Origin: Bradyrhizobium sp. RP6
GTDB taxonomy: Bacteria > Pseudomonadota > Alphaproteobacteria > Rhizobiales > Xanthobacteraceae
Assembly (NCBI RefSeq): GCF_003837805.1
Contig: NZ_RQIT01000006.1
Coordinates: 1-64,000, forward strand
Length of the DNA: 64,000 nucleotides
Direction of reading: 5' to 3'
In this document: one piece after another, positions 46,099-54,741 of the stretch
How positions within the stretch are numbered: the stretch's first letter is position 1
Layout of the letters: the number at the start of each line of letters is the position of its first letter
Notes under the pieces: generated by a model
The model's input: only the letters and a program-made list of their open reading frames with translations
Database searches by the model: none
Told to the model about the DNA's origin: nothing
Made by a program: the position numbers and the translations under genes

Positions 46099-46905
46099 CT
46101 AGCGACGGCGGTACGACCAGGAGGTATCTTGCTCCTCCATCATATCGCCGTCCGTAAAGGTCAGCAGCGTCAGTATCTCGTTGTTCGGCAGCGGAAACGT
46201 GTGCTCCAGCAATTCATATCGTTCCGCCTCCCGGCGGTCGAACCATGCGTCGGCGCCTATTTTGCGGGGATGGGTCTGCTCGACTCTGGATCCGAACAAC
46301 GTGTCGAACGCATAGCTGTCACGATCTAGGTCGTCTTGAGGAAACCAGCGGTCCGGCACGCATGGGGGGCGCAAGAACCATCGCCTTCCCTTTTCGCCGT
46401 GACACACCAGCATGGCGTGGAAACGGTTACTCTGGATCAAACGGATTGCCGTGGCTGTCCTACTCGCCTTGAAGGCATTGGCAATCTCGGTGACCGTCTT
46501 CAGGTTCAACGCCCTGAACTGCGTCAAGATCGGCATCAAGATATAGCCCGGGAGGAGCAGCTCCGAGGCAAATTGGTCCGCAACGAACTCCGGACTGAAA
46601 GCGCCCTTTCTGAAGCCGCCAAAGCTGCCGATATCGGTCGCTCGGCAGACGAGAAGCTGACCGCGATGATGGGTCCAATGCCCGATTTCATGCGCTACGG
46701 AGAAGCGTTGGCGCCGGGGCATTTTGGTGCAGTCGACCGTGATGATCGCCCTGTCTGCGCAACCGCAGATTCTGGCCTCGCAAGACTTCAGAGGCCTGTA
46801 TTTGACTTTGGCGCCAAGGCTCCAGGCTACAGCCTCTAAATCGATATCCTGCGGCTCTTCGATTCCAAGAGATCGCAGTAAGCGCTCTGGCGCCGAGTAG
46901 CTCAT
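46099..46905 (-). CDS. ImmA/IrrE family metallopeptidase
   Basis: A protein of 268 residues with the zinc-protease motif HEIGH (FSVAHEIGHWTHH) and the second acidic site near FVADQFASELLLPG. ImmA-type proteases cleave repressors and release gene expression. It overlaps the 145-residue gene by 4 nt (ATGA) and ends a three-gene operon led by a sigma-like protein. A natural reading is that it senses a signal and degrades a partner, possibly one encoded in the same operon, to switch on the divergent genes. That is inference. Confidence 0.85.
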   Translation of the reverse strand: MSYSAPERLLRSLGIEEPQDIDLEAVAWSLGAKVKYRPLKSCEARICGCADRAIITVDCTKMPRRQRFSVAHEIGHWTHHRGQLLVCRATDIGSFGGFRKGAFSPEFVADQFASELLLPGYILMPILTQFRALNLKTVTEIANAFKASRTATAIRLIQSNRFHAMLVCHGEKGRRWFLRPPCVPDRWFPQDDLDRDSYAFDTLFGSRVEQTHPRKIGADAWFDRREAERYELLEHTFPLPNNEILTLLTFTDGDMMEEQDTSWSYRRR

Positions 46906-47339
46906 CCAGAATTCTCGTCGTTCTCTGTTCTTTTTATGGCGCCTAGTTCGATGAAATCTTCCAGTATTCCATCGTCATCCTCAACCTCGCCAGATTGATT
47001 ACGCGCGGCCATTGTCAATTTGCTTGCTGCGTCACGATTTCGCGAAAGTATTCCCTGCAACTCGGAGCGTGCCGCCTTGGCGTTGATGGGCACCACCCTT
47101 CTTTTTGCGTCGGACGCCATCTCCTCGCGAATGCGCTGAAGCTTGACCTTTCCCGCTGCGAGCACCGCTCGCTCAAATGCTTCTCGGCCGGTCGCCCCGA
47201 CCGCGGCAACGTCGATGCCATCTTCCATCGCTTCGGCGAGCAACTCGTCATCTGAGATGGCGAACAGATCGTTCATGACCAGGTCGTCCATGCGGGCCAA
47301 CTTAGCCTTGGCTTTGTTGTTAATGCCGTCATCGGACAT
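46902..47339 (-). CDS. Hypothetical protein, likely partner of the ImmA-like protease
   Basis: A protein of 145 residues, started at the ATG at 47339, which has an aaagga ribosome binding site. It is highly charged and helical (ISDDELLAEAMEDGIDVAAV; FERAVLAAGKVKLQRIREE). It overlaps genes on both sides, by 11 nt and 4 nt. This position suggests an antitoxin-like or regulatory role next to the protease, but there is no clear DNA-binding motif. Confidence 0.62.
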   Translation of the reverse strand: MSDDGINNKAKAKLARMDDLVMNDLFAISDDELLAEAMEDGIDVAAVGATGREAFERAVLAAGKVKLQRIREEMASDAKRRVVPINAKAARSELQGILSRNRDAASKLTMAARNQSGEVEDDDGILEDFIELGAIKRTENDENSG

Positions 47340-47931
47340 GGGGATTCCTTTCGGCATAGCTGTTCAGTCGCCGTCTGAGGAGCCGGCGTTTCGAATCGAA
47401 CTCCTTTTCCGAAAGACCGAGAAGCTCACGAAGTTCCTGGCCTTCCATTCCCTCCAGAGAACCCTCGAACAGGGTCTCGCACGTCGTGTCGCCGTCGAAC
47501 AGCGCGATCACCTCAGCAAGGAGCTTCTGGGCCTCCAGCGTGGAGGCCGCCGGGTCACTCGGCCTGCTGATGTCGATAAGCCCGGCTGGGCTGCTCTGCT
47601 CCGCCTCAATCGCGTCCGTCAGCGGAGCGTGGCCGTCGAGTTCGTTGCGTTCCGACGCGATGCTGCGGATCGCGTTGCCGAGGAACGTCGGTACTGCGAC
47701 ATGCCTCGGGCACTTGCGGTCCCCAGCCAGGCTACGCATCAGGGCTTCGTTCTGAAGCTCTTCCCAGTCGCGCCCGCAGCGTTTGGCGAAATACATGGCG
47801 GCTTTCTTGACCCGTAACCAGTCCAGATCGCTAAAGGCGGAGATGACGAGCCGGATCTCGTCCGGCGAAAGGATTTCGCCGGCGACATCGGTTTCGCCGT
47901 CATTAGCGTCCTGCGGAGCCGAAGTCGGCAT
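47329..47931 (-). CDS. Sigma-70-like regulatory protein
   Basis: A protein of 200 residues, started at the ATG at 47931, which has a cagga ribosome binding site; the ATG at 47952 has none. The middle resembles sigma region 2 (LRVKKAAMYFAKRCGRDWEELQNEALMRSLAG), and the C-terminus (MEGQELRELLGLSEKEFDSKRRLLRRRL) resembles sigma region 4. It is more divergent than normal sigma factors. As first gene of the operon facing the MBL/E2-E1-JAB/patatin operon it could direct transcription of either arm. Confidence 0.68.
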   Translation of the reverse strand: MPTSAPQDANDGETDVAGEILSPDEIRLVISAFSDLDWLRVKKAAMYFAKRCGRDWEELQNEALMRSLAGDRKCPRHVAVPTFLGNAIRSIASERNELDGHAPLTDAIEAEQSSPAGLIDISRPSDPAASTLEAQKLLAEVIALFDGDTTCETLFEGSLEGMEGQELRELLGLSEKEFDSKRRLLRRRLNSYAERNPHVR

Positions 47932-47955
47932 TTGGGTTCCTGCGATCGACATTGG

Positions 47956-48049
47956 CTTAGGCGCAGCGAAAGGCGTGACGCGGACAAAGATTCTCTATGT
48001 CAGAGACGAAGAATCGGCTGTCCGCGTCACGCCGGTCGGCGCGCCTAAG
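47956..48049. promoter_or_regulatory. 94-bp interrupted palindrome between divergent operons
   Basis: Two pairs of perfect arms share one centre near 48002.5: an outer 9-bp pair (47956-47964 with 48041-48049) and an inner 15-bp pair, GGCGTGACGCGGACA at 47972-47986 with its complement at 48019-48033. A further 6-bp pair lies inside, slightly off centre. It occupies most of the 167 nt between the sigma-like gene and the MBL gene. In DNA it could be a large operator; in RNA it would form a long hairpin in the leader. Confidence 0.7.
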
Positions 48050-48098
48050 GAGATGATGCCACATCTCTAACCCCCGGCAAGGCCGGACAGGAGCTCAA

Positions 48099-49229
48099 AT
48101 GACTGCCAAGATGACGTTTTTCCCGATCGGCAATGCCGACACCACCCTGATCGACCTGGCCAACGGCCAGACTGTGTTGGTCGATTACGCCAACATGCGG
48201 ACCCCGGGTGATGATTCCGACCCGCGGTGCGATCTGCCGGCCGTTTTGAAGCAGGCGCTCGATGACGCGGGGCGCGACTACTACGATGTCGCTTGCTTCA
48301 CCCACCTCGACACCGATCACATCAAGGGGGCGTCCGAATTCTTCTGGTTTCGTCACGGGGCCAAATACCAGTCCAAAGATCGCATAAAGATGAACGAAAT
48401 GTGGGTCCCCGCCGCAGTGATCACCGAAGAAGGCTGCGACGGCGACGCGCGCATCATCCGCCAGGAAGCGCGATACCGGCTTGAGAAGGGCAAGGGTATC
48501 AAGGTCTTCTCCCGTCCGGAGCGCCTGCACGACTTCCTTGCAGCCCGCGGTCTGAAGGTGGCGGACCGTGCACACTGCATCGTCGATGCCGGCCAGCTTG
48601 TGCCCGGCTTCAGCAAGGCCGGCAGCGCCAAGGCCGAGTTCTTCGTGCACTCGCCGTTTGCATGGCGGGTCAACGAGCGCGAAGTCGAAGACCGCAACCA
48701 GGACTCGATCGTTTTCCAGGTGACGTTCAACGAGGGCGGCAACGACACCTATGCGATCTGCGGCTCCGACGTCGACTACGACACGCTGTCGAAGATCGTT
48801 CAGACCACCAAACGGCATGGGCACGAAAGCCGGTTGCTGTGGGACATCCTGAAGCTCTTTCATCACTGCTCCTATCTGTCGCTGAGCTCCGATCGCGGGG
48901 TCGACGAAACGGTCCCAGTGCCAGACGTGCAGTGGTTGTTCGAAACGCAGGGGCGGGATGTTTGCGTCATCGTCTCGCCGAGCGACCCGATCCCCACGAA
49001 AGGGTCCAAGGAAGACGAGAGCGTGCAGCCGCCCCACCGCCAGGCGGCGAACTATTACCGTCGGGTGCTCGACGCCAAGGACGGCGAGTTCAAGGTCACC
49101 ATGGAGAGTCCGAACAGGACTTCGCCCAAGCCGATCGTGATCGAAATCACCAGCCGAGGGATCCGGCTCGAAGTTGTGGCGCCGACGGTCATCGGGACGA
49201 TCACATCCACCTCGGCCCGGGCCGGCTGA
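48099..49229 (+). CDS. Metallo-beta-lactamase-fold protein
   Basis: A protein of 376 residues with an aggag ribosome binding site. The metal-binding motif is His69-Leu-Asp71-Thr-Asp73-His74, the HxHxDH motif with the second His replaced by Asp. Later conserved blocks include CGSDVDYDTLSK and LKLFHHCSY, where the further ligands should be. The closest relatives I know are ComEC-type MBL domains. MBL proteins next to E2-E1-JAB genes have been noted in comparative studies of bacterial ubiquitin-like systems. The next gene starts 1 nt after the stop, so they are one operon. Confidence 0.8.
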   Translation: MTAKMTFFPIGNADTTLIDLANGQTVLVDYANMRTPGDDSDPRCDLPAVLKQALDDAGRDYYDVACFTHLDTDHIKGASEFFWFRHGAKYQSKDRIKMNEMWVPAAVITEEGCDGDARIIRQEARYRLEKGKGIKVFSRPERLHDFLAARGLKVADRAHCIVDAGQLVPGFSKAGSAKAEFFVHSPFAWRVNEREVEDRNQDSIVFQVTFNEGGNDTYAICGSDVDYDTLSKIVQTTKRHGHESRLLWDILKLFHHCSYLSLSSDRGVDETVPVPDVQWLFETQGRDVCVIVSPSDPIPTKGSKEDESVQPPHRQAANYYRRVLDAKDGEFKVTMESPNRTSPKPIVIEITSRGIRLEVVAPTVIGTITSTSARAG

Positions 49230-49230
49230 C

Positions 49231-51510
49231 ATGCTGCATCCTTGGCTGCAAAACTGGGGAGAGCCGTGCGACCCCCCGGCTCTCCAAAACACCCTGGCCG
49301 TTAGCCTGGTGGGATTTGCCGCTGGGTACGCAGAGGGTGTCGCCGAGATCGTCGGAGCACGCCGCAATGGCCCCTCCGAGCTTCTGGTGGTTGCCGTCCA
49401 GACCGGCCGGCCGCAGCGCCCGGCCTATCCCCTGCTCAAGGTGGAGACGGTCGGGGTCCTGTTCCCCGGTGAGGGCGTCGCGCCCATCGTGCTCGCGCTG
49501 AGGTCCGATTTTCCCGACACCCCGCACCAAAATTGGGTCCCTGCGGAAATTCCCGCCTGCATCTGCATCGATGACCGTCCCTGGGTGGAGGCAAGGCAGA
49601 CCTACACCTCCGGTCAACTGCTTTTCAGGATCGTCAGTTGGTTCAAGCGCGCCGGAATGGGCGAGCTCCACGACGTCGGCCGCGCTCCGGACCCATTCTT
49701 CACCGGGCAATGCTTCGAGCTCATCGTGCCGCGGGCGGTATTGACGCCGACGGCGGCGGAACAGCCCGACCTGGTCGGCTTCATCAACTCGATGCGCGGG
49801 CGACCGGTCGTGATAGCGCAGGTCTATTCGCCGGAGCGCCACAAGGCGGTCCAGAGCGGCGGCATCGTCGTGAGCTCATATTCTCTTCCCGCGCAGCACA
49901 TGCGACGGCTCCGACACGTTCCGGCCAATCTCGCGGAGCTCTGCGCCGAGCTCTCGGGCCAGGGAATCGATCTCGCCGCGGATCTGTCCGCCAAGATCGA
50001 CGTGTGGGCTGGCATAGACAGGCGTGACGCTTTCCGCCTCGCGTCGCAGCTCGCCGTGGTCGTCACCGTTCCCATGCTGGACCCCAACAGCGGCGAGATC
50101 AGCCGCGCCGACCACGTTGCGCTGGTGACGCAACGGTCCGTGGGGGTGATCGGCGTGGCTCTTGGGCGCCTGTATGGGAATGAATCCGAAGTGGGCAATC
50201 CTGCCGGCTTCGTCCGTCGAATACCCCCGGCGGCAGCGAACGAAGAGATGCTCCGGTCGATACCGCTTCTGACCGCGTCTGTGCACGCGGAGTTTGACCA
50301 ACAGTTGGCTGCGACGATGTCGGGTCTGGGAGAACCAGATATCCGCAAGGCCGTCATGGTCGGCGCAGGAGCGATCGGTTCGGGCTTGTCCGAAATGCTG
50401 GTCCGCGAGGGGCGGTTCGCCTGGACCATTGTGGACTCCGACCACCTGCTGCCGCACAATCTCGCCCGCCACACCCTGGGTCTTAATTCATACGGAGCCT
50501 TCAAAGCACAGCATGTCGCTGGACGCCTGGAATCGATAAGAGCGGGTATCGGCACCAAGGCCATCGTCGCAGATTTCCTGGAGCCGCACGAAGCCGAACT
50601 GACCCAGGCGCTCGAGGCGACCGACGTCATCATCGACACCTCCGCCTCGGTTCCGGTGGCGCGGGCCATCTCGGACCTCGGCGTGAACGCGCGTCGTGCG
50701 AGCGCGTTCTTCAATCCCGCAGGCAATGCGTCGGTTTTGATGGTTCAGGACCGCGCGGGCGAGTTCGATTTGCGTGCCCTAGAGGCCGCCTACTATGGCG
50801 AGGTCCTGACGAATCCGAATCTGGTCGATCATCTTGCTCAGTCCGCGAGCACGATCGTCTATGCGGGAGCCTGCCGTTCGGTGACGAACCGCATTCCGGC
50901 ATCGCGCGCGGCCACCTTGACCGGGCTGACCGCGACGGCCCTCTCGACCGTCCTGGACCGAGATGACGCACTGATGCGCATTTGGTCCATGTCCGAAACT
51001 GGCACGGTCCATGTCGCAACGCCGGTTCTCGAGCCGCCGACGCGACATCGCTCGCTCTGGGACGTGTACGTCAGCCCCAAGGTCGAGCGCCGGCTCATGG
51101 AGATGCGCGCGGCGAAGCTCCCCAGCGAGACGGGCGGCGTGCTGATGGGCGTCATCGACGTCTTCGCCAAGCGTATCGACGTGGTGGATGCGTGGGACGC
51201 GCCGCGAGGCAGCCGCGGGTCGCCAGCGTTTTTCGAGAGGGGTACCGGCGGCCTCAAGGAGCGGGTCTTCGCGGCCATGGCGCAGACGCTTGATCAGGTG
51301 CGCTACATCGGAGAATGGCATTCTCATCCCCGCGACTACCCGACGGATCCCAGCGATGTCGATCTGACGCAGATCCTGTGGCTGACCAAGAGCCTCGCCT
51401 CTGACGGCTGCCCGGCATTGATGATCATCGTCGGGGATGACGGGATCCGCGTCTGCATGGGGGCGACGCTCGAAGCGCTCGAAGCCGAGTTGAGCAGGCG
51501 CAATGGCTGA
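49231..51510 (+). CDS. Triple E2-E1-JAB protein of a ubiquitin-like conjugation type
   Basis: A protein of 759 residues. Residues 1-150 look like an E2-type domain with Cys110/Cys112 in PACICIDDRPWVEA as candidate active site. A linker follows, and from about residue 370 an E1/ThiF domain with VMVGAGAIGSGLSEM and DSDHLLPHNLARH. Cys548 (GACRSVTNR) is a candidate E1 cysteine. Residues 620-759 are a JAB/JAMM isopeptidase: ETGGVLMG, then His697-Ser-His699 (GEWHSHP) and Ser/Asp in PSDVD. In CBASS, Cap2 (E1-E2) and Cap3 (JAB) act on the CD-NTase; here all three are fused and no CD-NTase or ubiquitin-like gene is visible. Confidence 0.85.
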   Translation: MLHPWLQNWGEPCDPPALQNTLAVSLVGFAAGYAEGVAEIVGARRNGPSELLVVAVQTGRPQRPAYPLLKVETVGVLFPGEGVAPIVLALRSDFPDTPHQNWVPAEIPACICIDDRPWVEARQTYTSGQLLFRIVSWFKRAGMGELHDVGRAPDPFFTGQCFELIVPRAVLTPTAAEQPDLVGFINSMRGRPVVIAQVYSPERHKAVQSGGIVVSSYSLPAQHMRRLRHVPANLAELCAELSGQGIDLAADLSAKIDVWAGIDRRDAFRLASQLAVVVTVPMLDPNSGEISRADHVALVTQRSVGVIGVALGRLYGNESEVGNPAGFVRRIPPAAANEEMLRSIPLLTASVHAEFDQQLAATMSGLGEPDIRKAVMVGAGAIGSGLSEMLVREGRFAWTIVDSDHLLPHNLARHTLGLNSYGAFKAQHVAGRLESIRAGIGTKAIVADFLEPHEAELTQALEATDVIIDTSASVPVARAISDLGVNARRASAFFNPAGNASVLMVQDRAGEFDLRALEAAYYGEVLTNPNLVDHLAQSASTIVYAGACRSVTNRIPASRAATLTGLTATALSTVLDRDDALMRIWSMSETGTVHVATPVLEPPTRHRSLWDVYVSPKVERRLMEMRAAKLPSETGGVLMGVIDVFAKRIDVVDAWDAPRGSRGSPAFFERGTGGLKERVFAAMAQTLDQVRYIGEWHSHPRDYPTDPSDVDLTQILWLTKSLASDGCPALMIIVGDDGIRVCMGATLEALEAELSRRNG

Positions 51511-52762
51511 GGTCACGATCTCCACACCCGTCGGCGCTGACGCGGCCGGCCCCGACTTCCTCGGGGCCGGCAAGTTGGAGGACGGCATCGGGCTCTGCCT
51601 ATCCGGTGGCGGATTCCGAGCCATGTTGTTTCATCTCGGCGCCTTCGTGCGTCTGAACGAACTCGGGTTGCTGCCGCGCCTCGTTCGCATCGCCAGCGTC
51701 TCCGGCGGGTCGATCGCAGCCGGTGCGTTGGCGGTCGCCTGGAAGCGCCTGAACTTCGACGAGGCGGGCGTGGCGGTCAATCTGGACCAGCTCGTTGCCG
51801 CTCCACTGATCGCGCTCGCTCAAAAGCGAGTCGACGTTCCAGCGATCGGCGCTGGGCTTCTACCCTTCTTGAGTGCGGCGAACCTGGCTGCGCGGGTCTA
51901 CGATAGGTCGCTCTTCCATGAGGCAACCCTTCAGGACCTGCCGGATTCACCGCGATTCTCGTTCACCGCAACCAGCCTCCAAACCGGCACGCTGTGGCGC
52001 TTTGCGAAGGAATACGCCGCCGATTGGAGAGTGGGGCGGTGGGACAAACCCAGCCTGAAGGTCTCGATAGCGGTGGGGGCTTCGGCAGCGTTTCCGCCAT
52101 ATCTGTCTCCACTCTACGTAAAACCGCCACAGGATCTGATCGTTGCGACTGAAGGGGCCGATCTTTCCGGAGAGAATTTCTCTCGAAGCCTTTGCCTGAC
52201 GGACGGAGGAATCTACGACAATCTCGGGCTCGAGCCGGTCTGGAAGCGGTATCGCACAATTCTGGTCAGCGATGGCGGGGCGCTGACTTCCGGCCTACCT
52301 TCGCCGAGATCCAATTGGCTGTCGCAAGCCGTCCGCACGACGAACATCGCGCTCCAGCAGGGCATCAACATGAGGAGGCGTATGCTGCGCGGACTTCACG
52401 CCAGTGGCGCCCGAAACGTCGTTTACTGGGGTATCAACGATCCGGTCGCCGCTTACAACGTCGGCAATCCTCTAGATTTCACCAAGGCCGACAGTGACAT
52501 AGCCGCGGCCGCGCCAACCAGGCTCACGCGGTATCCGACCGATACTCAAAAGCTGATCGTGCGCGCCGGGTATGCGCATGCGGATGCGGCGCTTCGCGCC
52601 AGCTCTTTGAGAGACTTGATGACCCATTCAGCCGATTTCAGTAGACTGATGGCGATAACCTCCGCAATTGGTGCCTCGTCACCATCGCTAGGAACCAAAA
52701 AGGGTGATCGGCCGCGCTATGCTTCAGAGGCTCGGCCAGCACATGGCAACGAAGTCGATTGA
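51503..52762 (+). CDS. Patatin-like phospholipase
   Basis: A protein of 419 residues. The oxyanion motif is SGGGFRA (residues 34-40), the nucleophile Ser68 lies in SVSGGS, and the catalytic Asp lies in LTDGGIYDNLG. Family members cleave membrane lipids, and CapV is such an effector in CBASS. The gene overlaps the E2-E1-JAB gene by 8 nt, so both are translated together, and it is a likely effector of this operon. No signal peptide or membrane helix is seen. Confidence 0.88.
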   Translation: MAEVTISTPVGADAAGPDFLGAGKLEDGIGLCLSGGGFRAMLFHLGAFVRLNELGLLPRLVRIASVSGGSIAAGALAVAWKRLNFDEAGVAVNLDQLVAAPLIALAQKRVDVPAIGAGLLPFLSAANLAARVYDRSLFHEATLQDLPDSPRFSFTATSLQTGTLWRFAKEYAADWRVGRWDKPSLKVSIAVGASAAFPPYLSPLYVKPPQDLIVATEGADLSGENFSRSLCLTDGGIYDNLGLEPVWKRYRTILVSDGGALTSGLPSPRSNWLSQAVRTTNIALQQGINMRRRMLRGLHASGARNVVYWGINDPVAAYNVGNPLDFTKADSDIAAAAPTRLTRYPTDTQKLIVRAGYAHADAALRASSLRDLMTHSADFSRLMAITSAIGASSPSLGTKKGDRPRYASEARPAHGNEVD

Positions 52763-52763
52763 C

Positions 52764-53087
52764 CTAGGCTTTTTTCGAAGTCGGCGACGCCACAAGCGCC
52801 GTCGCCTCCGAGATGCGGCGCGTCTGCTTTCTCAGCTCCTCCGTCCCAATGTCGACGGCGATCGCCGCCAAACGGTAGGTGCCCCCAATCATGCGGATGA
52901 CTTCGTCGGGTGTGATTTCATCCTTGCTGCGCGGCGCGATCGGTGGGGCGCCGACGACCACTCCGGTCTTAACGTCAGTGCACAAGGCTCTTGCCGACTC
53001 TTGTGCATCCTCGGGGTCCAAAATCGCGATATCGCAATCCCGGTAGGGTGATTGAGGGGCGCTGACGCGCATCGGGGCAGTGGCCAT
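52764..53087 (-). CDS. Hypothetical protein, 107 residues
   Basis: A small protein with the stretch ITPDEVIRMIGGTYRLAAIAVDIGTEELRKQ. It converges on the patatin gene with 1 nt between the stops. No known motif. A part in the patatin system is possible but unsupported. Confidence 0.5.
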   Translation of the reverse strand: MATAPMRVSAPQSPYRDCDIAILDPEDAQESARALCTDVKTGVVVGAPPIAPRSKDEITPDEVIRMIGGTYRLAAIAVDIGTEELRKQTRRISEATALVASPTSKKA

Positions 53088-53455
53088 GGTCTCTCCAGGC
53101 GCCCACCTCGGGACGAGCGACGTCGTCCCCTGTAGGCAAGGGTGTTATCGCGGGCAGGTGTGCTCGCGTGTTTTCGGTGAGATCAGAAGATGGTCCTGAA
53201 TCTGCGCTGAAGCGCGCGGTCCCTAGATTAAGGACTGTACGGGACCTGGTGCGGGACGTGCGAAGAGGGCGTGAATGGTGATGCTCATAAACTGATGATA
53301 ATTCGAATCCTTGAATCGTCCGTCCGGGAGATTGCTAAATTTTGACTGATCGGATTTCGATTGTAGTCCGCTGTGCGCGGGCGCCGGCCTAGGTTCGCCG
53401 TGGATGTCGGCTCGGCGATTCTCGCCGTCCCCTCGGAGCGAAGGAGATCGCCACG
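53088..53455. other. Intergenic region with a short hairpin
   Basis: About 370 nt. GGGACGA at 53110-53116 pairs with TCGTCCC at 53123-53129 around a 6-nt loop, in the leader of the 107-residue gene. There is no T tract, so it is not a clear terminator. I see nothing else except an aaggag ribosome binding site for the next gene. Confidence 0.45.
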
Positions 53456-54073
53456 ATGGTTGAGGAGCCGAAGTCATTGAAAGCTGTGAAGCGAAAGCGG
53501 CGCCGCAAGCGGATCGAGGAGATCGTCGACTACCTCGTCGAGATCGACGGCTGGGATTGGGGTTACTCGTTTTCGCTAAACAGCGAGCGGCAGCCGATCG
53601 ATCCCTACCACGAATTCCGCCACCTGCAGGTGAAGGGCCGGCTGAGGACGCCGGCGGGCCTGAGGACCGACAGGGTCGAGATCTCGCTCTTGCCATCTCC
53701 CGAGCTTGTGGAAGAGAAGCGCAAGGAGCTGGCGCCGATCGCGCTGGGCTCGCTCAGCCTCGGTCCGGACGGCGTGCTGGGAAACATCGGCATTCCCTGG
53801 GATGCCCTGACGCCGATCCTGCAGATGCTGATCGCCGGCCGCTTCAAGTTCGTCCTGATGCGCGGCACGCGGTTTCGGCACCGGAGCGCGAAACTGAACA
53901 GCCTACGGCTCGAGACCAAGCTGACCGAGGACGATCCGTTGCCGGAAGAGTGGGCGGGCGGCGTCCCTGCCGCGAGCCCTCAGGCTTCGCCTGGTCCGGA
54001 GAAGATCGATGCCGGCGGCGTCGTGCGCGGTGTTGGCAAGGGACGCTCGGTCGCAGCGGGGCGGGAGGTCTGA
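53456..54073 (+). CDS. Hypothetical protein, copy B of a duplicated family
   Basis: A protein of 205 residues related to the product of 32006-32512. Shared blocks are EEIVDYLVEID, DPYHEFRHLQVKGR, TPAGLRTDRVEISL, and LQMLIAGRFKFVLMRG. It has an extra 40-residue low-complexity tail (Pro, Ala, Ser, Gly) that copy A lacks. The tail region overlaps a converging small gene. The start has an aaggag ribosome binding site. Confidence 0.72.
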   Translation: MVEEPKSLKAVKRKRRRKRIEEIVDYLVEIDGWDWGYSFSLNSERQPIDPYHEFRHLQVKGRLRTPAGLRTDRVEISLLPSPELVEEKRKELAPIALGSLSLGPDGVLGNIGIPWDALTPILQMLIAGRFKFVLMRGTRFRHRSAKLNSLRLETKLTEDDPLPEEWAGGVPAASPQASPGPEKIDAGGVVRGVGKGRSVAAGREV

Positions 54074-54192
54074 CCGCCCTTCGCGTCGTATCGCTTGGCG
54101 AGGTCGAGCAGGCGCCGCCTGGTGAACGGGTCGGCCTTCTCGGCGATGTTTCGGACCCGATGGGCGAGACCCTGATAGAATTCCTGCTCCAT
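53980..54192 (-). CDS. Small hypothetical protein, 70 residues
   Basis: Started at the ATG at 54192. It reads MEQEFYQGLAHRVRNIAEKA, then ADPFTRRRLLDLAKRYD, a pattern I recall from many rhizobial small proteins of unknown role. It overlaps the 3' part of the plus-strand copy B gene by 94 nt, tail to tail. Confidence 0.5.
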   Translation of the reverse strand: MEQEFYQGLAHRVRNIAEKADPFTRRRLLDLAKRYDAKGGQTSRPAATERPLPTPRTTPPASIFSGPGEA

Positions 54193-54293
54193 GACGCCAC
54201 CCCGCAGCACGCTGAACCGGCGCAGTTGAGTATTCCACGTCCGGCAAGTCAAGGTGAGGGCGGTCGCCCCGTCGGCCCCTCGGCAGGTGGACG

Positions 54294-54490
54294 TCAGGCG
54301 GACGCCGCCCTCCGGAGAGCGTCCCGTCCGCGGCAAAGGTCATCGACCTTCGCCCGCATCCGCGTGAGCAAGAACTCGGCCGAGGGGGTCGCGACGCCGG
54401 CCCGCTGCAGCATCTGGATCTCGCGTTCCTAAGCGCGGATCTGCCCACGCATGCGGGCGATCTCGTTGCGGACCAGTCGAGCTTCATAGG
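54294..54490 (-). pseudogene. Small gene with an internal stop codon
   Basis: The frame reads YEARLVRNEIARMRGQIRA, then a TAG, then EREIQMLQRAGVATPSAEFL and a Leu/Arg-rich end. Both sides are one coherent helical protein, so the TAG looks like a CAG-to-TAG change. No start codon is evident at the upstream end either. Confidence 0.5.
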
Positions 54491-54741
54491 ACGCTGAGAT
54501 CGTCCGGCACGTCGCCGAACTTCCGGATCAGCTTGGCGTCGCTGAAGTCGCCGCTGGAGGGATCCCCCGTCCGCGAGAACGCGATGGCGCCGGCGTGGCC
54601 AGGCTTCCGGGACAGGGCCTCGGCCCGCAAGACCGCGGCGTTGGCGCTCAGGCATTCCGCCGGCTCGCCGGCAGCCACGCCGTCGTCGGAGAAAACGAAC
54701 GGTAGAGCGACGTAGTAGGTCAAGTCAGTCATTTGGGTCAC
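54484..54741 (-). CDS. Small hypothetical protein, 85 residues
   Basis: Starts MTQMTDLTYYVALPFVFSDD and ends FGDVPDDLSVL. It resembles conserved rhizobial small ORFs. It overlaps the 76-residue gene upstream by 17 nt and runs into the start of the broken gene downstream, so all three were probably one operon. Confidence 0.62.
   Translation of the reverse strand: MTQMTDLTYYVALPFVFSDDGVAAGEPAECLSANAAVLRAEALSRKPGHAGAIAFSRTGDPSSGDFSDAKLIRKFGDVPDDLSVL

Noticed and set aside
48045..49367. 440-codon frame opposite the MBL gene
   Set aside because: Shadow frame over two recognisable genes on the other strand.
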